Assembly: GCA_038228695.1 (NCBI GenBank)
Contig: JBBRPA010000004.1
Location: forward strand, 38,141 to 102,140
Reading direction: 5' to 3'
Length of the DNA: 64,000 bases
Origin: DASVRZ01 sp038228695
GTDB lineage: Bacteria; Verrucomicrobiota; Verrucomicrobiia; Chthoniobacterales; DASVRZ01
Of this stretch, positions 1 to 8,542 are shown piece after piece. Within the stretch, counting starts at the first letter, position 1. Each line of letters opens with the position of its first letter. The notes beneath the pieces are model-generated. The model saw nothing but the letters and a program-made list of their open reading frames with translations. It was not told the origin of the DNA and did no database searches. The translations under genes and the position numbers were made by a program.

Positions 1-1105
1 CACCAATCTTGCGGGCGCGACGCCAGCCGCGGAGCTGCGCATCGATCGACGGAGTGATGATGATGGTTAGGACAATAACGAGGAGCAGCGTGAACAAGCC
101 ATAAAGACCCGACATGCCCACCGCCTCGATTGGTTTCGGAGTCCAGTCGGGCAACAGCCGCACCATCCGGGTAAACGCCCGCGAGGGAAAAAGCGTGCCC
201 GGCTCGATCAGCGGCAACGCATTTCCGAGCAAGAGAATCTGAATCCAAGCGAACAATCCAACCGCCCAGATCTTTCCTAACAAATGCGATTCCGCACGGC
301 GCCATTTCCGGCAAAGCATGACAGTGAAAGCGAGGATCATTCCACCTTGGGAAAACGCCGTGAAGACCGCCTCGGGAAAATCGAGATTGAAGAATTTCGC
401 AGCCGGCATGAGTTCTTGCACCACGCCCATGACTTTTCCGGCGGACTGCGGCAACAGCCCCGGCAGGCTTTCCTCGAAGACGGGTTTGATGGTTAGGTAT
501 TTGAAGAAGACGAGGCCGAACTTCGCCATTTGTGGGATGACGGTGTAAAGGCTGAAGACGAGTCCGATGGAAATGAGAAAAGCCCAGCGCCGGTTGGCGA
601 CGACCGTGCCGGTGAGTAGCGCGGTGAAATGATAGAGCCAGGTGGATGTTAGCACCACGCAGTAGAGCGGCAGCCAAACCGTCCAAGGAACACCACCCTG
701 CCACAACGCCCACCCGGTGAACGGAAGCGTAGCAACAAAGAGAAGATACTCCCGCACAGGCAGACCCAGAAGATAACCAAAAACTTTCACGGACGGCGAC
801 AGAGGTAGCAAACGCTGATAGTCGATCACCCCTTCGTCCCGTTCGGCGACCATCCCGCCCGAGACTTGGGCGGTCCCGAGAATGAAAAGAATTACGCTCT
901 GAAAGACGAGCAAGGGAATGATGGCAAACCGCGCCGAATCCGCAGATTGAGTGTGAGAGCGCATTCCCACGGAGTGGCTGAAGGCGCAAATAAAGCCTGC
1001 GATCAAAATAACGACGAGCAGTGAGAGGGCCAATCCCTGAGGGCGGAGGCGCGATTGGCAGTAGCGTCGGAAAATGGGATTGCACCAAGGTCGGATGGAA
1101 TTCAT
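1..1105 (-). CDS. ABC-2 type transporter permease, partial (C-terminus cut by window edge)
   Basis: The frame stays open from an ATG at 1105 down to the left edge (about 368 codons, no stop). The translation begins MNSIRPWCNPIFRRY and is rich in hydrophobic stretches: one near residues 25-42, others around 62-80, 110-135, 140-160 and 170-195, and more beyond residue 250, with a last one just before the edge. This is typical of an ABC-2 membrane subunit. The ATG overlaps the stop of the ATPase gene upstream (ATGA at 1105-1102), so the two are translationally coupled and should form one exporter. An early loop reads VSGGMVAERDEGVIDY, the kind of cytoplasmic segment that meets the ATPase in ABC-2 exporters. 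The substrate cannot be told from the sequence. Confidence 0.8.
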   Translation of the reverse strand, partial: MNSIRPWCNPIFRRYCQSRLRPQGLALSLLVVILIAGFICAFSHSVGMRSHTQSADSARFAIIPLLVFQSVILFILGTAQVSGGMVAERDEGVIDYQRLLPLSPSVKVFGYLLGLPVREYLLFVATLPFTGWALWQGGVPWTVWLPLYCVVLTSTWLYHFTALLTGTVVANRRWAFLISIGLVFSLYTVIPQMAKFGLVFFKYLTIKPVFEESLPGLLPQSAGKVMGVVQELMPAAKFFNLDFPEAVFTAFSQGGMILAFTVMLCRKWRRAESHLLGKIWAVGLFAWIQILLLGNALPLIEPGTLFPSRAFTRMVRLLPDWTPKPIEAVGMSGLYGLFTLLLVIVLTIIITPSIDAQLRGWRRARKIG

Positions 1106-2085
1106 GAGGTGCGACTCGCTGCGGAAATTTCCACGAGAATGTCCTCAAAAGAGGAACGCTTCTCCTCGAAACTGCGGACCGGGATGCCCTGAGCGATCAA
1201 CCCGGTCAGGAGCGCGGCCTGAGCCTCTTCGGTTCCCTCGAATCCGAAGCTGATCTTTTCGGATGAACCCTGCAAATCCATCACGCCATTCTGGTCGGCG
1301 ATCCATTCTCGCGCTTCCTCGTGTCGGTGCAGCGTCGAAACGGTAAGCACTCTTCGCGTGCTGCCCAGTTGTGCGCGCACTTCGTCCGCCGTGCCGGATG
1401 CTAGGAGCCGACCGTGATTCATCACGCAGAGCGACGTGCACATTTCCGCCAGTTCGCTCAAGATGTGGGAGCTAATAAAAATGGTCGCGCCGGCCTCGGC
1501 CAGACGGCGCAGGGTTCCACGAAGTTCGCGCCGGGCCAACGGGTCGAGTCCGCTCGCGGGTTCGTCGAGAATCAAAATGGCAGGACGGTGCAGCATGGTT
1601 TTGGCGAGGACGAGACGCTGGGTTTGCCCGCGGGAGAGTTCGCGGCACCAGCGGTTGCGTAAATCCGCCAAGCTGACTTCCTCGAGACATTGCGACACCC
1701 GCTCGAGTTGTTGGGCCCGCGTGCCGAGCCCGTGCGCAGCAGCGTGAAAGAGGAGAAACTCGCCAATCTTCAAATCGGAGGGAACAGGCGCTAGATCGGG
1801 CATGTAGCCGATCATTCGCCGGACCGCCTCGATGTTCTCGAAGATGTCCAGGCCTTCCAGTGCGACCTCGCCGTAGGTCGGTTCCATTAGAGTAGTTAGC
1901 ACCCGGAAGGTGCTAGTCTTTCCCGCTCCATTTGGGCCGACGAGTCCGAAAACTTCGCCGCGCGGGATGTTAAGGGTGAGATCTTCCACCGCGACAAACT
2001 TTCCGTAATCCACCCGCAAATCGCGGATTGCGATCGCTGGGCAGTCCGTTTTTCCGGAATTGTTAGTAGCGGATTCTTTTTCCAC
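1102..2085 (-). CDS. ABC transporter ATP-binding protein (ABC-2 exporter type)
   Basis: 327 residues, starting at a GTG (2085). The nucleotide-binding domain is complete: Walker A GPNGAGKT at about residues 50-57, signature LSRGQTQRL at about 150-158 (an unusual LSRGQ for LSGGQ), Walker B LILDEP just after residue 170, and the switch histidine in FISSHILSEL. The remaining 90 residues or so form the extra C-terminal domain common in drug or lipid ABC-2 exporters. It hydrolyses ATP to drive the permease encoded immediately downstream with a 4-nt overlap. The gene for a membrane-anchored helical protein ends 5 bp upstream, so the three form one operon. Substrate unknown. Confidence 0.93.
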   Translation of the reverse strand: MEKESATNNSGKTDCPAIAIRDLRVDYGKFVAVEDLTLNIPRGEVFGLVGPNGAGKTSTFRVLTTLMEPTYGEVALEGLDIFENIEAVRRMIGYMPDLAPVPSDLKIGEFLLFHAAAHGLGTRAQQLERVSQCLEEVSLADLRNRWCRELSRGQTQRLVLAKTMLHRPAILILDEPASGLDPLARRELRGTLRRLAEAGATIFISSHILSELAEMCTSLCVMNHGRLLASGTADEVRAQLGSTRRVLTVSTLHRHEEAREWIADQNGVMDLQGSSEKISFGFEGTEEAQAALLTGLIAQGIPVRSFEEKRSSFEDILVEISAASRTS

Positions 2086-2089
2086 AGGA

Positions 2090-3091
2090 TCAACGAAAAT
2101 CGGAGTCGTTTAGCATCTGCCAGTCTTGCGGCATGGTGAGCCCGATTTCCGACATGCTTTTGGCAGTCTCGTCGCGACGACGCTGGCGTTCCGCCTCGTA
2201 AGTGGCGCGTTGGTCAGGCCGAAGCACGGCAAGCGTGGCCGCCTCGCGGTCGGTCACCGGCGTGGAATCCAGCGGCCCGTGCGCCCCTTGGATCAGTAAG
2301 GACGCATCGTAATCCCGAGAACTTCGCGCCGTGACGCCAAACACCTGATCGCGCTGGTTTTCGTCGAGAGTAACGATGGAGTCGATTCGCTGCACATAAG
2401 CATCGGCCTGTTGCTGGACGCGACCCGCGCGTTCGGCGGCGCGATCATTGTTGAAAGCGGTGCGCTGCTCTGCGGAGAGAAGATTCTGCATGAATGGATC
2501 GAGCCCGTCGTCGGGGCGGACATCGCGCGAGGCCCGCATGATGTCCTCCAGTCGCGTGCCGTCCCGCGCGATCAGGTCGTTCCATTTTTTCCCATCCGTA
2601 TCGGATTTTTGGAGGAACCATTCTCGAAGTTTTTGTTGGTTCTCCGGAGTTAGTTTGTATTTCCGAGAGAATTCACCGGTCAGGCTATCGATCATTTGCT
2701 GCTGCTGCTTGATTCGCATCCGGTCAAAGAGCGGCGCCAAGTCGCGAATGAGTGGTTTGCTGGCTCGGAAAAGGTCTTCGGGAGAAACGGGTCGGCCTTC
2801 GCGGAGATCTTCCGCTATCTGTCGGGTGCCATCGGCGAGGGTCTGGCGAGTGCGACGGCCAGCGACGCGGCTGAGCAGGGTGCCGGACCCACGGTCCTGA
2901 CGGTCGCTGCCTTCGAGTGCTGCGAGACGGTTTTTGGCCTGCTTCAGCTCGACTTCCAGACGATTGGCCCGTTCCTCGGCCGAACCTTCGCTGCCGGGCA
3001 AGCTTCCGGAGAAAAGGACGGCACCCGCTACACCGAGAGCCAGGCCTGCGAGAAGCGGAGGAAGAAAGCGGAGAGATTTTGCAAGCACCAT
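2090..3091 (-). CDS. Membrane-anchored or secreted helical protein, Spy/CpxP-like repeats
   Basis: 333 residues. A basic N-terminus (MVLAKSLRF) is followed by one hydrophobic segment at about 10-30, a signal anchor or signal peptide. A short coiled coil rich in Glu, Lys and Leu follows at about 37-60. The rest is charged and helical, with four spaced motifs of the form LTPENQQKL, LSAEQRTAF, LDENQRDQV and LRPDQRATY. These resemble the LTxxQ motifs of Spy/CpxP-type periplasmic proteins; this is a resemblance by eye, not a search result. As first gene of an ABC exporter operon it may act as a periplasmic partner or stress sensor. Function is otherwise unknown. Confidence 0.7.
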   Translation of the reverse strand: MVLAKSLRFLPPLLAGLALGVAGAVLFSGSLPGSEGSAEERANRLEVELKQAKNRLAALEGSDRQDRGSGTLLSRVAGRRTRQTLADGTRQIAEDLREGRPVSPEDLFRASKPLIRDLAPLFDRMRIKQQQQMIDSLTGEFSRKYKLTPENQQKLREWFLQKSDTDGKKWNDLIARDGTRLEDIMRASRDVRPDDGLDPFMQNLLSAEQRTAFNNDRAAERAGRVQQQADAYVQRIDSIVTLDENQRDQVFGVTARSSRDYDASLLIQGAHGPLDSTPVTDREAATLAVLRPDQRATYEAERQRRRDETAKSMSEIGLTMPQDWQMLNDSDFR

Positions 3092-3216
3092 GAGAAGTTA
3101 GTAAAGCACCTGGAAGTGTCAGCGGCAATGCGCATCCCGCTCCGGCTTTTTTCTGCAAAAAGTTCCTCCTCATAAAGCAGTATCCGTGGCATGCTCTCTC
3201 TCAGCCAAAAGTCTCC

Positions 3217-4434
3217 ATGAAAGTCGTTCGCGTCTCGCAAAAACTTCAATCCAATCCACTGCCTGACATCGAGAAGGAGGTCTTTCGCCAGCTCGACCTG
3301 CTCGGCACGAAACCGCCGCAGGGGCGCGTCGCTGTCACTGCCGGAAGCCGAGGTATTGCTAATTTACTTCGCATCACCAAGGCCGCCGGAGACTGGTTGC
3401 GGGCGAACGGCGCGACTCCCTTTCTCGTGCCCGCGATGGGCTCGCACAACGGCGGCACGGCGGAAGGGCAACGACAGATGATCGAATCACTCGGACTGAC
3501 CGAGGAGGCAACCGGAATGGAGATTTGCTCGAGCATGGACGTGGTTTGCGTCGGCACGGTTGCGTCGGGCGATGTTTGGATGGATCGCCATTGTTATGAG
3601 GCGGCCGGTGTGTTGGTGCTTAACCGGGTGAAATTACACACCTGTTTTTCCGGTCCGGTGCAAAGCGGGCTGACGAAAATGATGGTGGTGGGCATGGGAA
3701 AAACGCGGAGCGCGGCCACCTTCCATTCGTTACCTGCGGTGGAGATGAAGGATCTGCTTTTTGAAATGGGCGCGAAGATTCTCGACAGCGGGCGGATCTT
3801 TGCCGGGCTCGCTATTCTCGAGGATGGTTTCGACGAGACGGCCGAATTGCACGCAGTTCCTGCCGGGGAAATCTTGCAACGTGAACCGGAGTTGCTCCAG
3901 CGGCACTTGAATTATTTTCCGACGCTGCCTTGTGATGCGATCAATGTTTTGGTCGTCAATGAAATTGGAAAAACCTACAGCGGCACCGGGATGGATACAA
4001 ACGTGATCGGTCGGCGTGGCGTGAACGGATTCGAAGATCTGGCGAGACCAAAAATCAACGCGATCGCAGCGTTAAATCTCTCGACCGCCTCGCAAGGCAA
4101 TGCGATCGGTGTCGGCCTAGCCGATTTCATCACCAGACGCTTGCGCGAAGCGATCAATGAGCAGAAGACTTTTTTAAACACCTTCACTACCGGCGACATG
4201 CGGCGCATGGCCATTCCATGCACCTTGCAAGACGACGCTGAAGTGATCGCAAGAATGCACGAGCGCTACGGCGAAAAGGGTTGGATGTTCATTCCTAACA
4301 CGCTGCATTTAGAAACACTTTACGTCTCCGAGGATCTCGCCGTCGAGCTTCGGAGAAATTCCCGTTGCGAAGTGGCCGATGCGGCAGTGGAGCTGGAGGT
4401 TCAGGAAGGGCGCCTGACGCTTTTTCGGAGTTAG
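3217..4434 (+). CDS. LarA-like (DUF2088) protein, lactate-racemase-related
   Basis: 405 residues, alone on this strand and divergent from the ABC operon. The N-terminal half carries GSRGI (about residue 45) and PAMGSHNGGTAEGQ (about 72-85), the hallmark of the DUF2088/LarA N-terminal domain in the subgroup without the GTHR motif of true lactate racemase. Later segments include NRVKLHTCFSGPVQSGLTK and INVLVVNEIGKTYSGTGMD. True LarA uses a nickel-pincer cofactor. No cofactor-synthesis genes (larB, larC, larE) are in the window, so racemase activity is not supported. It is soluble, with no signal peptide. The stop codon forms the left end of an inverted-repeat element. Confidence 0.75.
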   Translation: MKVVRVSQKLQSNPLPDIEKEVFRQLDLLGTKPPQGRVAVTAGSRGIANLLRITKAAGDWLRANGATPFLVPAMGSHNGGTAEGQRQMIESLGLTEEATGMEICSSMDVVCVGTVASGDVWMDRHCYEAAGVLVLNRVKLHTCFSGPVQSGLTKMMVVGMGKTRSAATFHSLPAVEMKDLLFEMGAKILDSGRIFAGLAILEDGFDETAELHAVPAGEILQREPELLQRHLNYFPTLPCDAINVLVVNEIGKTYSGTGMDTNVIGRRGVNGFEDLARPKINAIAALNLSTASQGNAIGVGLADFITRRLREAINEQKTFLNTFTTGDMRRMAIPCTLQDDAEVIARMHERYGEKGWMFIPNTLHLETLYVSEDLAVELRRNSRCEVADAAVELEVQEGRLTLFRS

Positions 4435-4640
4435 AGCGATTTAAATACTATAGCCGTTCGTGACGGCAAATATCTCGGGTAGTGCGGACGTTCCGCCGGC
4501 TGTGCGGCGCATCTTGCGGCGCTGCTTCTTACCACGATGGATAACCGTTTCGGCGAGACGCCAAAACCAGCAGGCGGGGACGCCCACACTACCCGAGACC
4601 AGATCCTTTTCGCGGCCACACGATTTTTTAAACTGCTCTA
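4432..4640. repeat. 209-bp imperfect inverted-repeat element (MITE-like)
   Basis: The two ends are inverted copies: TAGAGCGATTTAAA at the left, and the complement of TAGAGCAGTTTAAA at the right. Further in, 4473-4497 (starts TCTCGGGTAGTG) matches the complement of 4573-4598 at almost every base, with the same distance from each end (41 and 42 nt). The arms are therefore about 66 nt. The centre has GGCGAGACGCCAAAA (4552-4566), which recurs in the palindromic element at 15 kb. Both ends read TA|GAGC, so a TA target duplication as left by IS630/mariner-type transposases is possible. No coding capacity is evident. It lies exactly between two convergent genes and may also end their transcripts. 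Confidence 0.75.
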
Positions 4641-4645
4641 GTCTT

Positions 4646-5812
4646 CTAGCATTCGGTCGCGTGGCTCCGGGAAACGACAGGAAAATTTTCTCCTTGGCCG
4701 CGACGCAACTCCGACCAAGCGGGAAGCGGTGCCTCGTGAGCGACTCCCGGATTCGTGAGCAGGGCGAGAAATGATTCAACCAAGCCGGCCTCATCTTTTT
4801 CGGAAAAATCGAGTTGGTTCAGCAGCGCGACATGGCGGTAGCGGCGCAACGTGTCGCTGGCGGTCTGCGCATAGGCCTGGCGAAGGGCAGAGAGAAAACC
4901 CGCGTCCACCGTGATTCCTTCGCGGGCGAGTTGATGGAGTAAACAGGCAAGAATCTCGGAAGCGAGACGGGTGAGTCCGGTCTGTGATTGTCCCGGGTTG
5001 AGCATCTGATGCTTGTGCTCATAGTTAGAACCAAGATCGATTTGAGCCACGGCGTCAGGCGCAATCGAGCGATGCACGGAGCAGAGCAAATCGATTTCCA
5101 ACCCCCAGCCAGAGGGAATCGGAAGTTGCGCAAGATCGGCGAGCCGCCCGCCAAATTCTCCGGCGAGCGGATAACGAAAACTATCGAGAAAATCGAGGAG
5201 CGGATAATGGCCTTCGACGCGGACGAGGGCGCGCAGGAGTGGGCCAACGAAGAGGCGGGTGACGCGGCCAAAGAGCTGTCCGCCCTGCTTGTCGGAGAGC
5301 CTTGGGTAGTAGCCTTTGATGAAGCGGTAACCGAGCGCGGGATCGAGCAACGGCAGGGTGAGTAACGCGGGAAGTTCGCGCCGGTAATTGAGGATGTCGG
5401 TGTCGTGGGTCACGACGACCTGGCAATCGGTTTGGCTGAGCAACCAGCCGAGTGCGGTCCAAAGATTGTGGCCCTTGCCGGAGCCGGGAAAGCGTTCCTG
5501 CCAGGCGGGCTCGTCGTTCCAGAGCAGATCGACGCGCGGATCATTTGAGGTTAGCTTTTTCATCTCGGGCAGGTCAGTTGCGATGGCGCGATTGACCGGA
5601 ATGACCACGCGAGAAAAATAACGAGCGTGGGCTGTTTCCCGCAGAATTTGCTGCATGGCTGGGCGGCGTAAGTCGTCGAGCGTGCAGGGAAGGATGAGCG
5701 CGACAGGCGTGTTGCGGGCGAGATCGCCAAGCTGGTCTTCGATGTCCTCCAACGGCCGATCGGTCAGTCGTGGCAGCGTGCTAATCAGGCCACGCTGATG
5801 AAAGTCGCTCAT
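4646..5812 (-). CDS. GT81-like glycosyltransferase (glucosyl-3-phosphoglycerate synthase family)
   Basis: 388 residues, GT-A fold. Motifs in order: NDEPAW and GSGKGHNLW at about 98-117, the metal-binding DxD in THDTDI (about 135-140), FIKGYYPR, GGQLFGRVTRLFV, YPLAGEFGGR and GWGLEIDLL, and DLGSNYEHKHQ. This series is the signature of GT81 enzymes (GpgS, mannosyl-3-phosphoglycerate synthase relatives), which move a sugar from a nucleotide sugar to 3-phosphoglycerate. The start overlaps the pssA stop by 4 nt (ATGA), so it is translated with the phospholipid genes. The exact acceptor is uncertain, because no matching phosphatase gene is nearby. The inverted-repeat element begins 5 bp past the stop. 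Confidence 0.8.
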   Translation of the reverse strand: MSDFHQRGLISTLPRLTDRPLEDIEDQLGDLARNTPVALILPCTLDDLRRPAMQQILRETAHARYFSRVVIPVNRAIATDLPEMKKLTSNDPRVDLLWNDEPAWQERFPGSGKGHNLWTALGWLLSQTDCQVVVTHDTDILNYRRELPALLTLPLLDPALGYRFIKGYYPRLSDKQGGQLFGRVTRLFVGPLLRALVRVEGHYPLLDFLDSFRYPLAGEFGGRLADLAQLPIPSGWGLEIDLLCSVHRSIAPDAVAQIDLGSNYEHKHQMLNPGQSQTGLTRLASEILACLLHQLAREGITVDAGFLSALRQAYAQTASDTLRRYRHVALLNQLDFSEKDEAGLVESFLALLTNPGVAHEAPLPAWSELRRGQGENFPVVSRSHATEC

Positions 5813-6645
5813 GGTTTCGCGGCGCCGTCGGGAACGGGTTCTTCTTCGTCATCATCTTCTTCCTCAATTTCTTTGCGGAGACGTTTTGAAACAAACGGAC
5901 GGAAGAAACCGTAGAGCAGGTAGCTAATGAAGAGGATCGCCGGCATCCAGCGATAGTAGAGAATGGTTAGAAGAATGAGGACGATGAAAACGAGCAGGCG
6001 CGGGAGGGATTTTTGTGTGCGCCAGTTGACTGCCTTGAAGCTGGGATATTTGAAATGGCTAAACATCATCCAAGATAGGAAAAGCAGGAGTGGCGGCAGT
6101 GCGAAACGCCACGGGCCGACCACTTTGTCGTTCTCTTGAAGGCCAAGCATGAAGAGGGTGATCGAGGCGGTGACTCCGGCGGCGGCGGGAATGGGAATGC
6201 CCGAGAAATCCTTGTCCACATCGCCCCCGTTTTCCTTCGCCGCAGCAATGCAATTGAAGCGCGCTAACCGGAGCGCCCCGCAGACGAGATAGACTGAGGC
6301 GATGATCCAACCTGAATCCCAGTCTTTCAAAACGATCCGATAAACTAACAGCGCAGGCGCAACGCCGAACGAGACGATGTCGGCCAACGAATCGAACTCC
6401 CTTCCGAACGGACTCTCCGCCCCGGACATGCGCGCCATGCGACCGTCGAGCACATCGAAAACGCAGGCCCCGAGAATAAGCAAGATGGCCTGATGATAGT
6501 AAACAAAAGGGACGAGGGTCGCCGCGTCGTTCACCTGAAGAAGCGCGCCCTCAATGATCCGCAAAATGGCGGTGAAGCCGCAGAACAAATTGCCCGCCGT
6601 CATGAGGTTCGGCAGGAGATAAATTTTCGGTTCGCCGTCGCGCAT
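5809..6645 (-). CDS. pssA: CDP-diacylglycerol--serine O-phosphatidyltransferase
   Basis: 278 residues, polytopic membrane protein. It has the CDP-alcohol phosphatidyltransferase motif DG-x2-AR-x8-G-x3-D-x3-D, seen here as DVLDGRMARMSG followed by FGREFDSLAD (about residues 60-85). It makes phosphatidylserine from CDP-diacylglycerol and serine in the inner membrane. About seven hydrophobic segments follow. The C-terminus is strikingly acidic (EIEEEDDDEEEP). psd, the next enzyme of the pathway, lies 9 bp upstream, so the pair converts CDP-DAG to phosphatidylethanolamine. The short N-terminus (MRDGEPKIYLLPNLMTAGN) fits the usual family start. Confidence 0.95.
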   Translation of the reverse strand: MRDGEPKIYLLPNLMTAGNLFCGFTAILRIIEGALLQVNDAATLVPFVYYHQAILLILGACVFDVLDGRMARMSGAESPFGREFDSLADIVSFGVAPALLVYRIVLKDWDSGWIIASVYLVCGALRLARFNCIAAAKENGGDVDKDFSGIPIPAAAGVTASITLFMLGLQENDKVVGPWRFALPPLLLFLSWMMFSHFKYPSFKAVNWRTQKSLPRLLVFIVLILLTILYYRWMPAILFISYLLYGFFRPFVSKRLRKEIEEEDDDEEEPVPDGAAKP

Positions 6646-6654
6646 GACGTCTGT

Positions 6655-7311
6655 TTACGGGGCTAGTTCTGCGATCGGGGTGGTGCCGCATTTCACGCGG
6701 TCGCCGATTTTTACGAGCAGCTTGGTGCCGAGCGGGAGATAAACCTCCGTGCGGGAGCCGAAACGGATCATTCCAAAATGGTCACCTTTTTTTAGGTCGT
6801 CGCCCACCAAACTCCAAGGGACGATCCGCCGCGCGATCGCACCGGTAATCTGCCGGACAACAAACGTGGCCTTCGCATTTTGGAAACCCCAAGTGACGTA
6901 TTCGTTGAGTCGGGTGGCGTCGGGGTGGCGGGCGTCGAGCATTTTGCCGAGGTGATGCTCGCGATGAATGACCTTTCCAGCCAGCGGGGCGCGGTTCGTA
7001 TGGACGTCGAAGACGGAGAGGAAAATGCCCACTCGCATCATCGAGGTATGGGTCACCTCAGGCTCGAGCATTTCCCCGACGATGTCGGCGATGACTCCAT
7101 CAGCGGCGGCCACGACGAGCGAATCGCCGGGTGGAATCTCGCGCACTGGATCGCGGAAAAACCAAAACACATAAAGGATCAGCAGGAGCCAAATACTGAG
7201 CAGGGCCATTCCGAAGAGGGGAAAGGGGCCGAGCAGAACGGCTGAGCCGGTGGCAAGCGCCAGCAGAATTGCTAATATCCATCGAGCCTCGTAAATCGTT
7301 TGCCATCGCAT
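6655..7311 (-). CDS. psd: Phosphatidylserine decarboxylase, short (PsdB-like) form
   Basis: 218 residues, close to the length of the short proenzyme class. Two hydrophobic segments at about 12-50 anchor it in the membrane. The autocatalytic cleavage site is RFGSRTEVYLP (about 182-192): cleavage between Gly and Ser creates the pyruvoyl group on the alpha chain. Other conserved parts are FFRDPVREIPPGD, FLSVFDVHTNRAP (the catalytic His) and GKMLDARH. It decarboxylates phosphatidylserine to phosphatidylethanolamine and is the first gene of psd-pssA-GT81. The leuB stop lies 67 bp upstream, so read-through from leuB is possible. Confidence 0.94.
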   Translation of the reverse strand: MRWQTIYEARWILAILLALATGSAVLLGPFPLFGMALLSIWLLLILYVFWFFRDPVREIPPGDSLVVAAADGVIADIVGEMLEPEVTHTSMMRVGIFLSVFDVHTNRAPLAGKVIHREHHLGKMLDARHPDATRLNEYVTWGFQNAKATFVVRQITGAIARRIVPWSLVGDDLKKGDHFGMIRFGSRTEVYLPLGTKLLVKIGDRVKCGTTPIAELAP

Positions 7312-7378
7312 AATGAACTAGTCTCGACAGGGACCATGCAGCGTCAAGCCCAAGTTCGCAGCGTGCAGACGAAGGGGA

Positions 7379-8479
7379 TTACAAACGTGCGAGAATGGCG
7401 GAGCCCATCTCGACGGTGCCGACTTTTTGCGTGCCTTCGCTCCAGATATCGCCGGTGCGGAAGCCGTCGTCGATCGTCTGGCGGACGGCCGCTTCGATGG
7501 CGAGGGCGGCATTTTCTTCGCCGAGAGAATGGCGCAGAAGCATGGCCGCGCTGAGAATCTGGGCGATGGGATTGGCGATGCCGCGACCCGCGATGTCGGG
7601 AGCGGTGCCGCCGCTGGGTTCGTAGAGACCGAAAGGGCGCGAGGTGGCGGGGTTGATCTGGCCAAGACTGGCGCTCGGGAGCATGCCGAGCGAGCCCGTG
7701 ATCATGGCCATCTCATCGCTGAGGATGTCGCCAAAGAGATTTTCTGCGAGGACCACATCGAAGCTTTTCGGTTGTTTGATGAGCTGCATGGCGGCGTTGT
7801 CCACGTAGAGATGGCTGAGCGCGACATCGGGATAGTGGGCGGAAACTTCGGTGACGGTTTTGCGCCAGAGGACACCGTTTTCGAGGACGTTAGCTTTGTC
7901 GATGGAGGTGAGTTTTTTGCTGCGACCTTGGGCGGATTGGAAAGCGATGTGGGCGATGCGCTCGATCTCGCTTTTTTTGTAAATCATCGTGTCGATTGCG
8001 ACCAGTTCGCCGTCACGCATTTCGGTAAGTTTGGGTTGGCCGAAATAGAGGCCGCCGGTGAGTTCACGAACGCAAAGCACGTCGAATCCGCCCGCGACGA
8101 GATCGGGGCGGATGGGAGAAGCATGGGTCAGGGCCGGGAAACAAAGGGCCGGGCGCAGGTTAGCGAAGAGGCCGAAATGTTTGCGGAGCGGGAGAAGCGC
8201 GGCCCGCTCGGGTTGCTGATTGGGCGGGAGCGATTCCCATTTCGGGCCGCCGACGCTGCCGAAGAGAATGGCGTGGCTTTTTTCGCAGGCCCGCAACGTG
8301 GTCTCCGGCAAGGCGTGGCCTTCGAGGTCGATAGCGATGCCGCCAACGTTGTGCTCGGAGAACTGGAGATCGAGAGAAAATTTTTCTGCGATACGGTCGA
8401 GGATGCGTCGGGCCTGGCTCATGACCTCGGGTCCGATGCCGTCCCCGGCGAGGACGGCGATGTGGTAGGTGGTGTTCAT
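7379..8479 (-). CDS. leuB: 3-isopropylmalate dehydrogenase
   Basis: 366 residues, the normal length. It starts IAVLAGDGIGPEVM. It contains the substrate motif with three arginines (RKHFGLFANLRPA ... RELTGGLYFGQP), the catalytic Tyr/Lys region (TDVALSHLYVDNAAMQL-like, here YPDVALSHLYVDNAA) and the metal site NLFGDILSDE. The NAD site reads EPSGGTAPDIAGRGIANP. It oxidises and decarboxylates 3-isopropylmalate in leucine synthesis, in the cytosol. No other leu gene is in the window. A strong terminator just upstream separates it from the secretin gene, so its promoter must lie in the few tens of bases before the start or within the terminator region. Confidence 0.96.
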   Translation of the reverse strand: MNTTYHIAVLAGDGIGPEVMSQARRILDRIAEKFSLDLQFSEHNVGGIAIDLEGHALPETTLRACEKSHAILFGSVGGPKWESLPPNQQPERAALLPLRKHFGLFANLRPALCFPALTHASPIRPDLVAGGFDVLCVRELTGGLYFGQPKLTEMRDGELVAIDTMIYKKSEIERIAHIAFQSAQGRSKKLTSIDKANVLENGVLWRKTVTEVSAHYPDVALSHLYVDNAAMQLIKQPKSFDVVLAENLFGDILSDEMAMITGSLGMLPSASLGQINPATSRPFGLYEPSGGTAPDIAGRGIANPIAQILSAAMLLRHSLGEENAALAIEAAVRQTIDDGFRTGDIWSEGTQKVGTVEMGSAILARL

Positions 8480-8483
8480 AAAT

Positions 8484-8511
8484 AAAAAACGCCCCGACCG
8501 AAGCCGGGGCG
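8484..8511 (-). terminator. Intrinsic terminator of the secretin gene
   Basis: On the minus strand: CGCCCCGGC, a TTCG tetraloop, GTCGGGGCG, then six T. The 9-bp stem has one G-U pair. It lies 32 bp past the secretin stop and just before the leuB start, so it ends the secretin transcript. Confidence 0.9.
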
Positions 8512-8542
8512 CTTATTATTCAGACCGCTTTCGGTTTATCAA

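Noticed and set aside
4441..4794. Open frames inside and beside the inverted-repeat element.
   Set aside because: They read through the palindrome and into the GT81-like gene in another frame; no start signal or family pattern.
7427..8485. Long open frame antisense to leuB (352 codons).
   Set aside because: The leuB protein is complete and conserved on the other strand. The antisense product has no recognisable motif and reflects GC-rich third positions.
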